A stretch of DNA of 64,000 bases from JACQFZ01 sp045810625 (GTDB lineage Bacteria > Pseudomonadota > Gammaproteobacteria > Acidiferrobacterales > Sulfurifustaceae), in contig JBJMVQ010000027.1 of assembly GCA_045810625.1 (NCBI GenBank), positions 1 through 64,000 of the forward strand, in the 5' to 3' direction. This document shows, piece by piece, positions 32,658 through 41,280 of this stretch. Numbering within the stretch: the stretch's first letter is position 1; each line of letters opens with the position of its first letter. The notes below the pieces were generated by a model. It saw nothing but the letters and a program-made list of their open reading frames with translations. It searched no databases and was not told the DNA's origin. The translations under genes and the position numbers were made by a program.

Positions 32658-33959
32658 ATGCGTTGTGTCACCGCTTTCTTGCTCGTCGCCGTTCTGTCCG
32701 CCAACGGGCTCGCCGCACCGCCGCCGGTCACCGACGTCGATCGCGTCGTCGCCGTGGTGAACAACGACGTGATTACAGCGAACGAGCTCGAGAAGCGCAT
32801 GGCCGAAGCGCGGCAGCAACTGGATGCACAGAAGATCAAACCGCCGCCCGAAGACGTGTTACGCCGGCAGTTGCTGGAGCGACTCGTCGCCGAGCAGATC
32901 CAGCTCCAGCTCGCGACCCAAACGGGCATTCGCGTCACGGATCAGGACGTGGACCCGGCGATCGCCACCATCGCCGGCCGCAACAAAATGACGGTCGACG
33001 CGTTGTACGATGTTGTGCGACGCCAGGGCCTCGACCGCGCGGAGTACCGGGAGCAAATTCGAAACCAGCTCGCGATCCAGCAGCTCGTCGACCGCGAGGT
33101 CAACAATCAGGTGACAGTCAGCGAAAGCGAAGTAAACAACTTCCTCGAGAACAACCGGCTGCGCGCCGGGCGCGACGCCGAGTACAACGTCTCGCACATC
33201 TTCATTCCGGTGCCGGAATCGGCGTCGCCTCAGCAGATCCAGACCACCCAGCAGCGCGCCGAGAACGTCGTACGGCAACTGCGGGCGGGCGAAGACTTCG
33301 CGCGCGCGGCGGTCACCCATTCGCAGGGCCCGGAAGCCCTGAAAGGCGGTGCGCTCGGCTGGCGCGGCGTGGGACAGCTGCCGGAGCTATTCCTCGCGGC
33401 GCTCGAGAAGCTCAAGCCGGGCGACGTCAGTGACGCCTTACGCGGACCCAATGGCTTTCACATTTTGAAACTGAACGACCGCCGGGGCGGCACCGTCGCC
33501 GACGAGCCGGTGCAGGAGACGCACGTGCGACACATCCTGCTGCGGCCGAGCGAGATCCAGTCGATCAACGACGCGCGCACCACGCTCACGCAGCTGCGCG
33601 AACGAATCGTGAATGGCGAAGATTTCGCGACACTCGCGCGTACTTATTCGGAAGATACGGTATCGGCCGCGAACGGCGGCGATCTCGGTTGGGTACGGCC
33701 GAAACAACTCGTCCCGCCGTTCGAACGTGCGATGAACGCGCTCGAACCGGGAGCCGTAAGCGAGCCGGTGCAAACGCCCTTCGGCCTGCATCTCATCCAA
33801 GTGCTCGGGCGGCGGGTGCAGACGATCGCCGGCGAGCGCGAACGAATTGCAGCGCGCGAGCAAATACACGCGCGCAAAGCCGAAGATCGCTACGAGCAGT
33901 GGCTGCGCCAGCTGCGCGATGAAGCGTACGTGGAGTACATGCTCGATGAGCCGGAGTGA
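32658..33959 (+). CDS. surA: periplasmic chaperone / peptidyl-prolyl isomerase SurA
   Basis: A 433-residue chaperone for outer-membrane proteins, including LptD. A signal peptide ends near NGLAAP. The SurA N-terminal domain DRVVAVVNNDVITANELEKR is followed by two parvulin domains: about 175-275 (AEYNVSHIFIPVPESA, then GGALGWRG) and 285-385 (THVRHILLRPSEI, then NGGDLGWV). A C-terminal helix follows. The frame is open upstream from 32277, overlapping lptD; ATG 32616 is an alternative start. pdxA and rsmA, the usual next genes, are absent; a repeat block follows. Confidence 0.94.
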   Translation: MRCVTAFLLVAVLSANGLAAPPPVTDVDRVVAVVNNDVITANELEKRMAEARQQLDAQKIKPPPEDVLRRQLLERLVAEQIQLQLATQTGIRVTDQDVDPAIATIAGRNKMTVDALYDVVRRQGLDRAEYREQIRNQLAIQQLVDREVNNQVTVSESEVNNFLENNRLRAGRDAEYNVSHIFIPVPESASPQQIQTTQQRAENVVRQLRAGEDFARAAVTHSQGPEALKGGALGWRGVGQLPELFLAALEKLKPGDVSDALRGPNGFHILKLNDRRGGTVADEPVQETHVRHILLRPSEIQSINDARTTLTQLRERIVNGEDFATLARTYSEDTVSAANGGDLGWVRPKQLVPPFERAMNALEPGAVSEPVQTPFGLHLIQVLGRRVQTIAGERERIAAREQIHARKAEDRYEQWLRQLRDEAYVEYMLDEPE

Positions 33960-34124
33960 GCGCTTTCTCCCCTCTTAAATACCCTCCCTCGCGAGATTGA
34001 ACTATTCGGCGCGCATTCAAGTCGTGCGGCTTCGTTGGGTCTCTCCTTGCTCCGTCTCACAGGGGGAGAAAGATGGGGAGTGGTGCCAACACATCGCGGC
34101 GCTCGCTGCGATTCAAAACATAAC

Positions 34125-34160
34125 GTAGCCCGGATGAAGCGAAGCGGAATCCGGGATTCC
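34125..34160 (+). repeat. REP-like unit, outer left copy
   Basis: Begins GTAGCCCGGATGAAGCGAAG and ends GGAATCCGGGATTCC. Same family as 34305-34340 (same orientation), 35161-35189 (opposite orientation) and the pair at 5254-5331. Confidence 0.85.
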
Positions 34161-34232
34161 ATCTGTGATCGAGCACCTGTTGGCGCGTAGTTGAGTCGGC
34201 GGGCCGTCGCGCGGCGAATCAGTCGTCTTCGT

Positions 34233-35141
34233 CCCTCTCCCTTTTAGGGAGAGGGTTAGGGTGAGGTGAAATATCGAGCGCTTGTCGGCGGGTAGTAATT
34301 GTTTGTAGCCCGGATAAAGCGAAGTGGAATCCGGGATTCCTGCGCCTCGACGAACGTGAATAATCGACGCGCTGGCGCGGTTGTCGAGTTAATAAATTTA
34401 ACTTGTGGGTGGTTGACCCACGGCAAGTGACTTTCTTTTGTCTCGCCAAAAGAAAGTCACCAAAGAAAAGGCGACCCCGGATGGCGCAACCGCTTCTTGC
34501 GCTCCTCGGGTTTGGGGCCCGTCGCGGCAACACGGTACGTCCGTGTACTGGTTGCCGCGCCGCCATTCCATGGCGGCGCCCTTCGGGCTCCTGCCCAAAC
34601 CCTTGCGGTGCGCGAAGCGCGCCATACGGGGATCGAACGGCTAACATCTCGGCGTTACGTTTCGGTGGCTTCGTGAGCTGAGCACCACAGCCGACGCCGG
34701 GAGCTTTCGCGAGACGATGTTCGAGCAGATGTTTGCGCACCGGCGAGTTCGGCTCGCGCCCGGCGGCGGCGAGCGTAGGCGAGATCGAAGAGGTGTTCGC
34801 TTTTCATCCCCCGTGCGGCGCGCCGAGCCGCGCAGCCAAGCAATCGCTGAAAGCGAGACTCTTGTTCGAGCCCGAGCCGTGCGGTTTTCACGGCCGGCGA
34901 GTTAGGCTCGCTTTCGCGATTGACGGCGAGCGGCGAGCGAGCCTTCGCGCCGCCCGGGGTCGCCTTTTCTTTGCCTACTTTCTTTTGGCGAAGCAAAAGA
35001 AAGTAGGCCGACCGCGGTTCGGGAACCGCAAGTACATTTATTTAACTTCGACAAGTGCGCGCCAGCGCGTCGACTCAACTACGCGCCGACGGGCGCTCAA
35101 CATCTCTCACCCTCACCCTGGCCCTCTCCCTAAAAGGGAGA
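34233..35141. repeat. composite inverted-repeat element (MITE-like)
   Basis: Two arms in opposite orientation flank a central segment (about 34481-34953). From outside in, each arm has the CCCTCTCCC/GGGAGAGGG hairpin (34233-34255; matching copy near 35119-35141), a GGTGAG...GAGCGC...TCGGCG stretch, TCGACGCGCTGGCGCG, an AT-rich TTAA...ATTTA segment, a short hairpin, a CTTTCTTTTG/CAAAAGAAAG palindrome (34429-34458 and 34973-35008), and AAGAAAAGGCGACCCCGG (34463-34480; inverted 34954-34971). The left arm has an extra REP-like unit at 34305. No transposase is encoded. Confidence 0.8.
34305..34340 (+). repeat. REP-like unit inside the left arm
   Basis: GTAGCCCGGATAAAGCGAAG followed by TGGAATCCGGGATTCC. 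It interrupts the left arm of the composite element; the right arm has nothing at the matching place. Confidence 0.85.
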
Positions 35142-35160
35142 GGGAAACGAGATGAAGTCA

Positions 35161-35189
35161 CGGATTCCGCTCCGCTTCATCCGGGCTAC
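35161..35189 (-). repeat. REP-like unit, right copy
   Basis: On the minus strand it reads GTAGCCCGGATGAAGCGGAG then CGGAATCCG. It is the mirror-image partner of the unit at 34125, bracketing the composite element. Confidence 0.85.
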
Positions 35190-35248
35190 AAGCCTCGCGA
35201 GTTTCGACCATGCGCCCCGAACGACGCGATTCGATCTTCAGCGCCCGA

Positions 35249-35575
35249 CTACTTTTTATTCTTCGACTTCGAACTCCCCTGCGCATCTTTCGGCTCGTCG
35301 ATCACCTGATAAAACGTCTCGCCCTTTTTAATCATCCCGAGATCCGCGCGTGCCCGTTCTTCGATCGCCGCGAGCCCCTCTTTCAGGTCGATGACTTCTG
35401 CCGTGAGCGCACGATTGCGGTCGCGCAGCCGCGCGTTCTCCTCGCGCTGCACGGCGAGCTCGCGCTTTAGCTCCCATTTCACCAGGAGCCCGCCGCTGCC
35501 GAACCACAGCGAATACTGCAGCACGATGAGCGCCGCGACGAATCCGATCATTATGAGCCGGCGCGCGGAAATCAC
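35249..35575 (-). CDS. ftsB: cell-division protein FtsB
   Basis: A 108-residue bitopic membrane protein of the FtsQLB divisome complex. A short basic N-terminus is followed by one membrane span (about residues 9-25, ending LQYSLWFG, nearly identical to E. coli FtsB). A periplasmic coiled coil comes next (KRELAVQREENARLRDRNRALTAEV), then the conserved EERARADLGMIKKGETFYQV. The start is a GTG at 35575, or ATG 35551 if the leader is shorter. It follows eno by 12 bases, the usual gammaproteobacterial order. Confidence 0.92.
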   Translation of the reverse strand: MISARRLIMIGFVAALIVLQYSLWFGSGGLLVKWELKRELAVQREENARLRDRNRALTAEVIDLKEGLAAIEERARADLGMIKKGETFYQVIDEPKDAQGSSKSKNKK

Positions 35576-35587
35576 GAGATCGGCGGA

Positions 35588-36874
35588 CTACCCGCTGCGC
35601 TGGCGAATCGCGCCGCGACCCGGATAGCGCGCGTTCGATCCGAGCGCTTCCTCGATGCGCAGCAGTTGGTTGTACTTGGCGATCCGATCGGAACGCGACA
35701 GCGAACCCGTCTTGATCTGCCCGGCGCCCGTCGCGACCGCGAGATCGGCGATGAAGCTGTCCTCCGTTTCGCCCGAGCGATGCGAGATGACCGAGGTGTA
35801 CCCAGCAGCACGGGCGGTGTCGATCGCGTCGAGGGTTTCGGTCAGCGTACCGATCTGGTTCACCTTGATGAGAATCGAGTTCGCGATGCCTTTCTCGATG
35901 CCCTGCTTCAGAATTTTGGTGTTCGTCACGAACAGATCATCGCCGACCAGTTGCACTTGCTTGCCGAGCCGGTCGGTGAGCTTCTTCCAGCCGTCCCAAT
36001 CGCCTTCCGCGCAGCCGTCCTCGATGGTGATAATCGGATAGCGTTTGGACCAGTCGGCGAGCACTTCGACGAACTCGGCAGCCGTCAGCTTGCGATGCTC
36101 CGATTCGAGATCGTAACGGCCGTCTTTGTAAAACTCGCTGCTCGCACAATCGAGTCCGAGCGCGACGTCGCTGCCGACTTTGTACCCGGCTTTCTCGATC
36201 GCTTCGATGATCACCTGCACCGCCGCTTCGTTCGACGGCAGGTCCGGAGCGAAGCCGCCCTCATCGCCGACCGCCGTGTTGAGCTTGCGGCCGTGCAGAA
36301 CTTTTTTGAGCGTATGAAATACCTCGGCGCCGTAGCGCAGCGCTTCGGCAAACGTCGGCGCGCCCACGGGCAGGATCATGAACTCCTGCATATCGACGCT
36401 GTTGTCCGCGTGGGCACCGCCGTTGATGATGTTCATCATCGGCACCGGCATCACGAATTCGCCGCCTTTGTGCAGGTAGCGAAAAAGCGGCAGCTTCGCG
36501 TCCGCGGCAGCGGCGCGCGCTGTTGCCATCGACACGGCTAGGAGCGCGTTCGCGCCGAGGCGCGATTTCGTCTCCGTGCCGTCGAGCTCGATCATCGCGC
36601 GGTCGATGCCCGCCTGATCGCGCGAGTCGCGTCCGAGCAGCAGCTTGCGGATTTCGCCGTTGACGTTCGCGCAGGCGCGCGTAACGCCCTTGCCGAAATA
36701 GCGCTTGGCGTCGCCGTCGCGCAGCTCGAGCGCCTCCCGCGATCCGGTCGACGCGCCCGACGGAACCGCGGCGCGCCCCATCACGCCGGACTGCAACAGT
36801 ACATCGGCTTCAACGGTTGGGTTGCCGCGCGAATCGAGAATCTCCCGCGCGCGTATATCTGCAATGGCTGACAT
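35588..36874 (-). CDS. eno: enolase
   Basis: A 428-residue glycolytic enzyme converting 2-phosphoglycerate to phosphoenolpyruvate. Visible are the N-terminal IADIRAREILDSRGNPTVEADV, MMNIINGGAHADNSVDMQEFMI, the metal-ligand region TIEDGCAEGDWDGW, LVGDDLFVTN, and the signature SILIKVNQIGTLTET with the catalytic Lys. SHRSGETEDSFIAD follows. ATG 36874 has an AAGGAAGAG site. The upstream ABM-domain frame overlaps its start by 65 bases because a repeat has removed that gene's old stop. Confidence 0.97.
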   Translation of the reverse strand: MSAIADIRAREILDSRGNPTVEADVLLQSGVMGRAAVPSGASTGSREALELRDGDAKRYFGKGVTRACANVNGEIRKLLLGRDSRDQAGIDRAMIELDGTETKSRLGANALLAVSMATARAAAADAKLPLFRYLHKGGEFVMPVPMMNIINGGAHADNSVDMQEFMILPVGAPTFAEALRYGAEVFHTLKKVLHGRKLNTAVGDEGGFAPDLPSNEAAVQVIIEAIEKAGYKVGSDVALGLDCASSEFYKDGRYDLESEHRKLTAAEFVEVLADWSKRYPIITIEDGCAEGDWDGWKKLTDRLGKQVQLVGDDLFVTNTKILKQGIEKGIANSILIKVNQIGTLTETLDAIDTARAAGYTSVISHRSGETEDSFIADLAVATGAGQIKTGSLSRSDRIAKYNQLLRIEEALGSNARYPGRGAIRQRSG

Positions 36875-37268
36875 GCCAACTCTTCCTTCTCGTTTGGATG
36901 TTATCGCGAACCGCGAGTGCGTACGCACCCGCCGACCCCCACCCTAACCCTCCCCCGCTTGCGGGGGAGGGAATGGGAGGGGGCACCTGGCGTAAATGTT
37001 CCACTACCGGAAACGGATCGTAAAAGTGATGCAGCCGCCGTTTCCATTCCTGATACTGCGGCGAGCCGCGAAATCCTACCGTATGATCTTCCAGCCGCTC
37101 CCACTGAACGAGCAGAAGATAGCGATTTTGCCTTTCGATGCAACGCTGCAATTGGTGAGAGATATAACCGGGCATCCCCGCGATGATGGCGGAGGTTTCG
37201 GCAAACGCGGCTTCGAACGCCGGCCCGTGGCCGGCGCGTACGTCGAGGACGGCGACTTCGAGGATCAC
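36810..37268 (-). CDS. antibiotic-biosynthesis-monooxygenase (ABM) domain protein with repeat-derived tail
   Basis: A GTG-started frame whose first ~95 residues form an ABM domain: ILEVAVLDVRAGHGPAFEAAF, MPGYISHQLQRCIE, YLLLVQWERLEDH and a final DPFPVVEHLRQV. The family normally stops about here. Instead the frame continues for about 57 residues through a CCCTCCCCCGC/GCGGGGGAGGG repeat and into the eno start in another frame. The tail (PPPIPSPASGGGLGWG) is repeat translation. ABM proteins act as small haem- or quinone-modifying monooxygenases. It overlaps the kdsA stop (GTGA), so was probably part of the operon before the repeat arrived. Confidence 0.78.
   Translation of the reverse strand: MILEVAVLDVRAGHGPAFEAAFAETSAIIAGMPGYISHQLQRCIERQNRYLLLVQWERLEDHTVGFRGSPQYQEWKRRLHHFYDPFPVVEHLRQVPPPIPSPASGGGLGWGSAGAYALAVRDNIQTRRKSWHVSHCRYTRAGDSRFARQPNR
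36935..36984. repeat. CCCTCCCCCGC palindromic repeat between the ABM domain and eno
   Basis: CCCTCCCCCGC (36948-36958) and GCGGGGGAGGG (36961-36971) form a perfect 11-bp stem, flanked by CACCCTAA and AATGGGAGGGGG. Related C-rich palindromes are at 34233, 35119 and 54161. It contributes codons to the end of the ABM frame. Confidence 0.8.
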
Positions 37269-38104
37269 ATCAACGCCTGCTCGGGGAAGCCGCGCCTCTT
37301 TACCGCTGCGTCCAGCTCCTTGAGGGTTTCGAGCAGCTCGCGCATGCGACCGAGCGGCCAGGCATTCGGACCGTCGGACAGCGCTTTGTCCGGATTCGGG
37401 TGCGTCTCCATGAAGAGACCGGCGACGCCGCTCGCCACCGCCGCCCGCGCGAGCACCGGTACGAACTCGCGCTGACCGCCGCTCTTCGTGCCCTGCCCGC
37501 CTGGTAGCTGTACCGAGTGGGTCGCATCGAACACGACCGGGCAGCCGGTCTCGCGCATGATCGCGAGCGCGCGCATATCGGAGACGAGGTTGTTATAGCC
37601 GAACGACGCGCCGCGCTCGCACACGAGAATGCGGTCCTTGCCGCCCGCGGCGTACGCTTTCTCGACGACGTTCTTCATGTCGTGCGGCGCGAGAAACTGG
37701 CCCTTCTTGATGTTCACCGGCTTGCCGGCGCGCACCACCGCCTGAATGAAATCGGTCTGGCGGCACAGAAACGCCGGCGTTTGCAGCACGTCGACCGCGG
37801 CCGCGACCGCCTCGATCTCGGGGATGTCGTGCACGTCGGTGAGCACCGGCACCTTCAAATGCTCCCGGACCTTCTTGAGGATCGCGAGCCCCTTCTCCAT
37901 ACCCGGCCCGCGGAACGACGCGTGCGAGCTGCGATTCGCTTTGTCGAAGGACGATTTATAGATGAAGGGAATGCCGAGCGCGCTCGTGATCTCCTTTAGC
38001 TGCTGCGCCGATTCGAGCGCCAACTGCTCGGACTCGACCACGCAGGGACCGGCGATCAGGAAAAACGGGCGATCGAGTCCGACGTCGAACCCGCAGAGCT
38101 TCAT
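37265..38104 (-). CDS. kdsA: 3-deoxy-8-phosphooctulonate synthase (Kdo-8-P synthase)
   Basis: A 279-residue enzyme condensing arabinose-5-phosphate with PEP in Kdo synthesis for lipopolysaccharide. Conserved blocks: FFLIAGPCVVES, YKSSFDKANRSSHASFRGPG, LTDVHDIPE, LQTPAFLCRQTDF, KKGQFLAPHDM, and FDATHSVQLPGGQG with a late ETHPNPDKALSDGPN. The first block has Cys where metal-dependent enzymes have the metal ligand. It overlaps the pyrG stop by four bases, so is translationally coupled, as is common in gammaproteobacteria. Confidence 0.96.
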   Translation of the reverse strand: MKLCGFDVGLDRPFFLIAGPCVVESEQLALESAQQLKEITSALGIPFIYKSSFDKANRSSHASFRGPGMEKGLAILKKVREHLKVPVLTDVHDIPEIEAVAAAVDVLQTPAFLCRQTDFIQAVVRAGKPVNIKKGQFLAPHDMKNVVEKAYAAGGKDRILVCERGASFGYNNLVSDMRALAIMRETGCPVVFDATHSVQLPGGQGTKSGGQREFVPVLARAAVASGVAGLFMETHPNPDKALSDGPNAWPLGRMRELLETLKELDAAVKRRGFPEQALM

Positions 38105-39759
38105 CGCGCGACGACCTGGACCGGCTTCGACTGGGCTCCGGTGCGATGCGCACGCGCCGCTTCGATGAAACCGCTAAAGAGCGGGTGGCCGTCGCGGGGC
38201 GTGGACGTGAACTCGGGATGGAACTGCACGCCGATGAACCAGGGATGGTCCTTCAGCTCGCTCACTTCGACCAGCGTTCCGTCGATCGATGTACCGGCGA
38301 TCACGAGACCGCGCGACTGCAGCTGCTCGCGATAATTGTTGTTGAACTCGTAGCGGTGCCGGTGACGCTCGACGATGGTATCGCGTCCATAGAGCTCGCG
38401 CGTACGCGTACCCGGCAGCAGTTTGCATTCCTGCCCGCCGAGTCGCATGGTACCGCCGAGATCGCCGCCCGCACTGCGATACTCTTTGATGCCCTCCGGC
38501 GTCATCCATTCCGTGATCATGGCGATCACCGGATGCGGCGTCTTGGCGTCGAACTCCGTGCTGTGCGCGCCTTTGAGCCCCGCGACGTTGCGCGCGAATT
38601 CGATCACGGCCACCTGCATGCCGAGACAAATGCCGAGATACGGGATGCCATGCGTGCGTGCGAACGTCACCGCTTTGATCTTGCCTTCGATGCCGCGCTC
38701 GCCGAAGCCCGGGCCGACCAGGATCGCGTCGGCGCCTTCGAGCGCACCCGTTCCCTCGTTCTCGATGGCCTCCGAGTCGACGTAACGGATATTGACGCGC
38801 GTACGTGTGTGGATACCCGCGTGCTTGAGTGCTTCGCTGAGCGACTTGTACGACTCGGTGAGGTGCACGTACTTGCCGACGAACACGATGTCGACGTCGG
38901 CGGTCGTGTGCTCCATCGCGTAGACGACTTTGTCCCACTCGGCGAGATTCGCCTTGCGCGCCGGCACGTGCAGCTTTTCGACGACGATCTCGTCGAGCCC
39001 CTGCTCGTGCAGCAGCCGCGGAATCTTGTAAATGTTATCGACGTCCGGCGCCGAGATGACGGCACGCGGCGCGACATTGGTGAAGAGCGCGATCTTGCGG
39101 CGCTCGTCGTCAGGCAGCATGCGATCGGAACGGCACAGGAGAATATCCGGCTGGATGCCGATCGAGAGCAATTCCTTCACCGAATGCTGCGTCGGCTTGG
39201 TCTTGAGCTCTCCCGCTGCGCCGATGAACGGCACGAGCGTGAGGTGCACGAACACACAGTTCCCCGGCCCGTGCTCGATGCCCATCTGGCGAATCGCTTC
39301 GAGAAACGGCAGCGATTCGATGTCACCGACCGTGCCGCCGATCTCGACCAGCGCCACGTCGACGCCGTTCGCGCCCTGCTCGATGCAGCGCTTGATCTCG
39401 TCGGTAATGTGCGGGATCACCTGCACGGTCGCGCCGAGATAATCGCCGCGGCGCTCCTTGCGAATGACGTTTTCGTAGATTTTGCCGGTCGTGAAGTTGT
39501 TGCGCTTGCCGACCTGCGTGCGCACGAAGCGTTCGTAGTGCCCGAGGTCAAGGTCCGTCTCGGCGCCGTCGTGCGTGACGTACACCTCGCCGTGCTGATA
39601 CGGGCTCATCGTGCCCGGATCGACATTGATGTACGGATCGAGTTTGAGCAGCGTGACCTTGAGTCCGCGCGCTTCGAGGATGGCACCGAGTGAGGCGGCG
39701 GCGATCCCCTTGCCCAAAGAGGAAACGACACCACCGGTCACGAAAATGAATTTGGTCAT
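38101..39759 (-). CDS. pyrG: CTP synthase
   Basis: A 552-residue amidotransferase making CTP from UTP, ATP and glutamine. The N-terminal synthetase domain begins KFIFVTGGVVSSLGKGI with its P-loop, then LKLDPYINVDPGTMSPYQHGEV. The C-terminal glutaminase has the oxyanion GPGFGERG, nucleophile elbow LGICLGMQVA and the catalytic His-Glu in GVQFHPEF. Length matches E. coli. First gene of a pyrG-kdsA-(ABM)-eno-ftsB cluster. The 144-base leader contains an 18-bp palindrome (39816-39833). Confidence 0.97.
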   Translation of the reverse strand: MTKFIFVTGGVVSSLGKGIAAASLGAILEARGLKVTLLKLDPYINVDPGTMSPYQHGEVYVTHDGAETDLDLGHYERFVRTQVGKRNNFTTGKIYENVIRKERRGDYLGATVQVIPHITDEIKRCIEQGANGVDVALVEIGGTVGDIESLPFLEAIRQMGIEHGPGNCVFVHLTLVPFIGAAGELKTKPTQHSVKELLSIGIQPDILLCRSDRMLPDDERRKIALFTNVAPRAVISAPDVDNIYKIPRLLHEQGLDEIVVEKLHVPARKANLAEWDKVVYAMEHTTADVDIVFVGKYVHLTESYKSLSEALKHAGIHTRTRVNIRYVDSEAIENEGTGALEGADAILVGPGFGERGIEGKIKAVTFARTHGIPYLGICLGMQVAVIEFARNVAGLKGAHSTEFDAKTPHPVIAMITEWMTPEGIKEYRSAGGDLGGTMRLGGQECKLLPGTRTRELYGRDTIVERHRHRYEFNNNYREQLQSRGLVIAGTSIDGTLVEVSELKDHPWFIGVQFHPEFTSTPRDGHPLFSGFIEAARAHRTGAQSKPVQVVAR

Positions 39760-39815
39760 GAAACCCCGCCCTGATTACGTCGGTACTGAATCGGCCGCCT
39801 TGCGCGGCACGGCTT

Positions 39816-39833
39816 GCATCGGTCAACCGATGC
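39816..39833. promoter_or_regulatory. perfect palindrome in the pyrG leader
   Basis: GCATCGGT and ACCGATGC flank a two-base centre, an operator-like inverted repeat. On the minus strand it includes a TTGACC that could serve as a -35 element for pyrG. No matching -10 was clear. Confidence 0.35.
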
Positions 39834-39903
39834 GACACTCCGACATCGGAACGGAGCCACACGGTACCAGATGACCCGTGTTTGCGCAAATAACAGCGAG
39901 CGA

Positions 39904-41280
39904 TTAACGAGCGTCCGCGCGTTCCAGAACGAGCATCACGCCCGGTTCGTCGGCGCACGCGGCAAACTCGTCGCTGACCCAACGATCGCCGACCGCGGCA
40001 AGCACGTCGCCGACGTAGATCAACGGCAGCTGCGCACGTTCCCACGGAGGGATTCCGGCCTCCTGCAACAACTTTTTCACCTTGTGCGAATGACCGCGGA
40101 CGCGCAATCGCTCGCCGCCGCGGCGCATCGTCACGCGTAATTCGACGCCTTCGATCCGAGCGCGCGCCAATCCGGCACCGGTCGTCGCCCGCGCACGCAA
40201 ACGCCAGCCGGCGCCCGGAATCTCGAGCGCGACCACCGGATCCCACGGCGCTTCCCAGTCCGCGGGCGCGCGGCTTCCCACGGTGTGCAGGCTCAATCGA
40301 TCGCGGTAGCGACGCACTTCGGCGGCGCCCCATTGGACGCGCGCCTGCCGCGTCGCCGGACGGCGCTCGACGCACGCCAGAATCTGGCGCAGCACGCGTT
40401 CGGCCGGTGCCGACACGCCGTGCGAACGAATCCAACAGCGCAGCAGGTTCGCGCGGCGCTCGGGCGAAAATTCGCGAAGCCGCGAGACATCGATACTGCC
40501 CTCGGCGCCCGCTGCGACAGCGAGGTCGGCGCGGCCGATCTCGTCGAGAAGTGTCGCGACGTCGGCCTGGTGGCGCGCGGCCAACGCGATCCTTTCCGAA
40601 GCCGCCGGCCAGCGCGCCGCGATGAGCGGCCACACACGCCTGCGCAAGTAGTTGCGCGCTAACCGCTCGTTCTCGTTGCTTGCGTCTTCGATGAAATCGA
40701 GCCCCTGCGCCACGGCGTAGTCCGCCAACTCGCGGCGTGCAAAGCCGAGCAGCGGACGCGCGAGCCGGCCGCGACCGAAGCGCGTGACGGCCGGCATCGC
40801 GGCAAGACCCGCGGGACCGGCGCCGCGCACGAGCTGCAACAGGAGCGTCTCCGCCTGATCGTCCTGCTGATGCGCGGTGAGCAGCACCGCGCCGGCGGGC
40901 AGCATGCGCGCGAGCGCGCGGTAGCGCGCGCGGCGGGCCGCATCCTCGAGCCCGAGTTGCGCGACATCGTCAACGACGATCCGCTCCGCGGCGTACGGCA
41001 CATCGAGCGCCGTTGCGACGGCTGCGCAATGGCTCGCCCATTGCGCGGACGTCGCCTGCAGCCCGTGGTCGACGTGCAATGCCGCCACGCGCCACGGCGC
41101 GTTACGACGCAACGAAGCAGCAGCGTGCAGCAAGACGTGCGAATCCAGGCCGCCGCTAAACGCGACGTAGACCGGCGTGGCGGGAGTAAGGCCGAGGGTT
41201 TCGGTTAGAACCTGCGCGAGCGCCGCGGGTGTAAAGCGGCGCCCGAAACGGGAAGACTCACTCTTCCTCGTACTCTCCAT
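39904..41280 (-). CDS. tilS: tRNA(Ile)-lysidine synthase
   Basis: A 458-residue enzyme adding lysine to the wobble cytidine of tRNA-Ile(CAU). The N-type ATP pyrophosphatase loop is VYVAFSGGLDSHVLLH (about residues 40-55), followed by AALHVDHGLQ, TAHQQDDQAETLLLQL and RGAGPAGLAAMP. The central and C-terminal domains (GGERLRVRGHSHKVKKLLQEAGIPPWER) are those of the long E. coli-type form. ATG 41280 overlaps the accA 3' end by 23 bases. The pair accA-tilS is a classic gammaproteobacterial arrangement. Confidence 0.95.
   Translation of the reverse strand: MESTRKSESSRFGRRFTPAALAQVLTETLGLTPATPVYVAFSGGLDSHVLLHAAASLRRNAPWRVAALHVDHGLQATSAQWASHCAAVATALDVPYAAERIVVDDVAQLGLEDAARRARYRALARMLPAGAVLLTAHQQDDQAETLLLQLVRGAGPAGLAAMPAVTRFGRGRLARPLLGFARRELADYAVAQGLDFIEDASNENERLARNYLRRRVWPLIAARWPAASERIALAARHQADVATLLDEIGRADLAVAAGAEGSIDVSRLREFSPERRANLLRCWIRSHGVSAPAERVLRQILACVERRPATRQARVQWGAAEVRRYRDRLSLHTVGSRAPADWEAPWDPVVALEIPGAGWRLRARATTGAGLARARIEGVELRVTMRRGGERLRVRGHSHKVKKLLQEAGIPPWERAQLPLIYVGDVLAAVGDRWVSDEFAACADEPGVMLVLERADAR

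Larger units (their letters stand above)
33960..35248. other. 1.3-kb gene-free block of palindromic repeats
   Basis: No gene with domain or start-site support lies between surA and ftsB. The block contains three GTAGCCCGGAT-type units, two CCCTCTCCC/GGGAGAGGG hairpins, and a large inverted-repeat element. Frames that stay open here, such as 34438-34644 and 34733-35155, translate repeat sequence (for example KKVTKEKATP or FFAYFLLAKQKKVG), a product pattern I recall from spurious proteins in other GC-rich proteobacteria. Confidence 0.75.

Noticed and set aside
34438..34644. Small open frame inside the composite repeat
   Set aside because: The product is a translation of the repeat (KKVTKEKATP pattern), a frequent false gene in other genomes; no ribosome-binding site.
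34733..35155. 140-codon frame in the same repeat block
   Set aside because: It reads through the right arm of the element and its C-rich hairpin; no family resemblance.
38146..39693. 515-codon plus-strand frame over pyrG
   Set aside because: Antisense shadow of an essential, fully matching gene.
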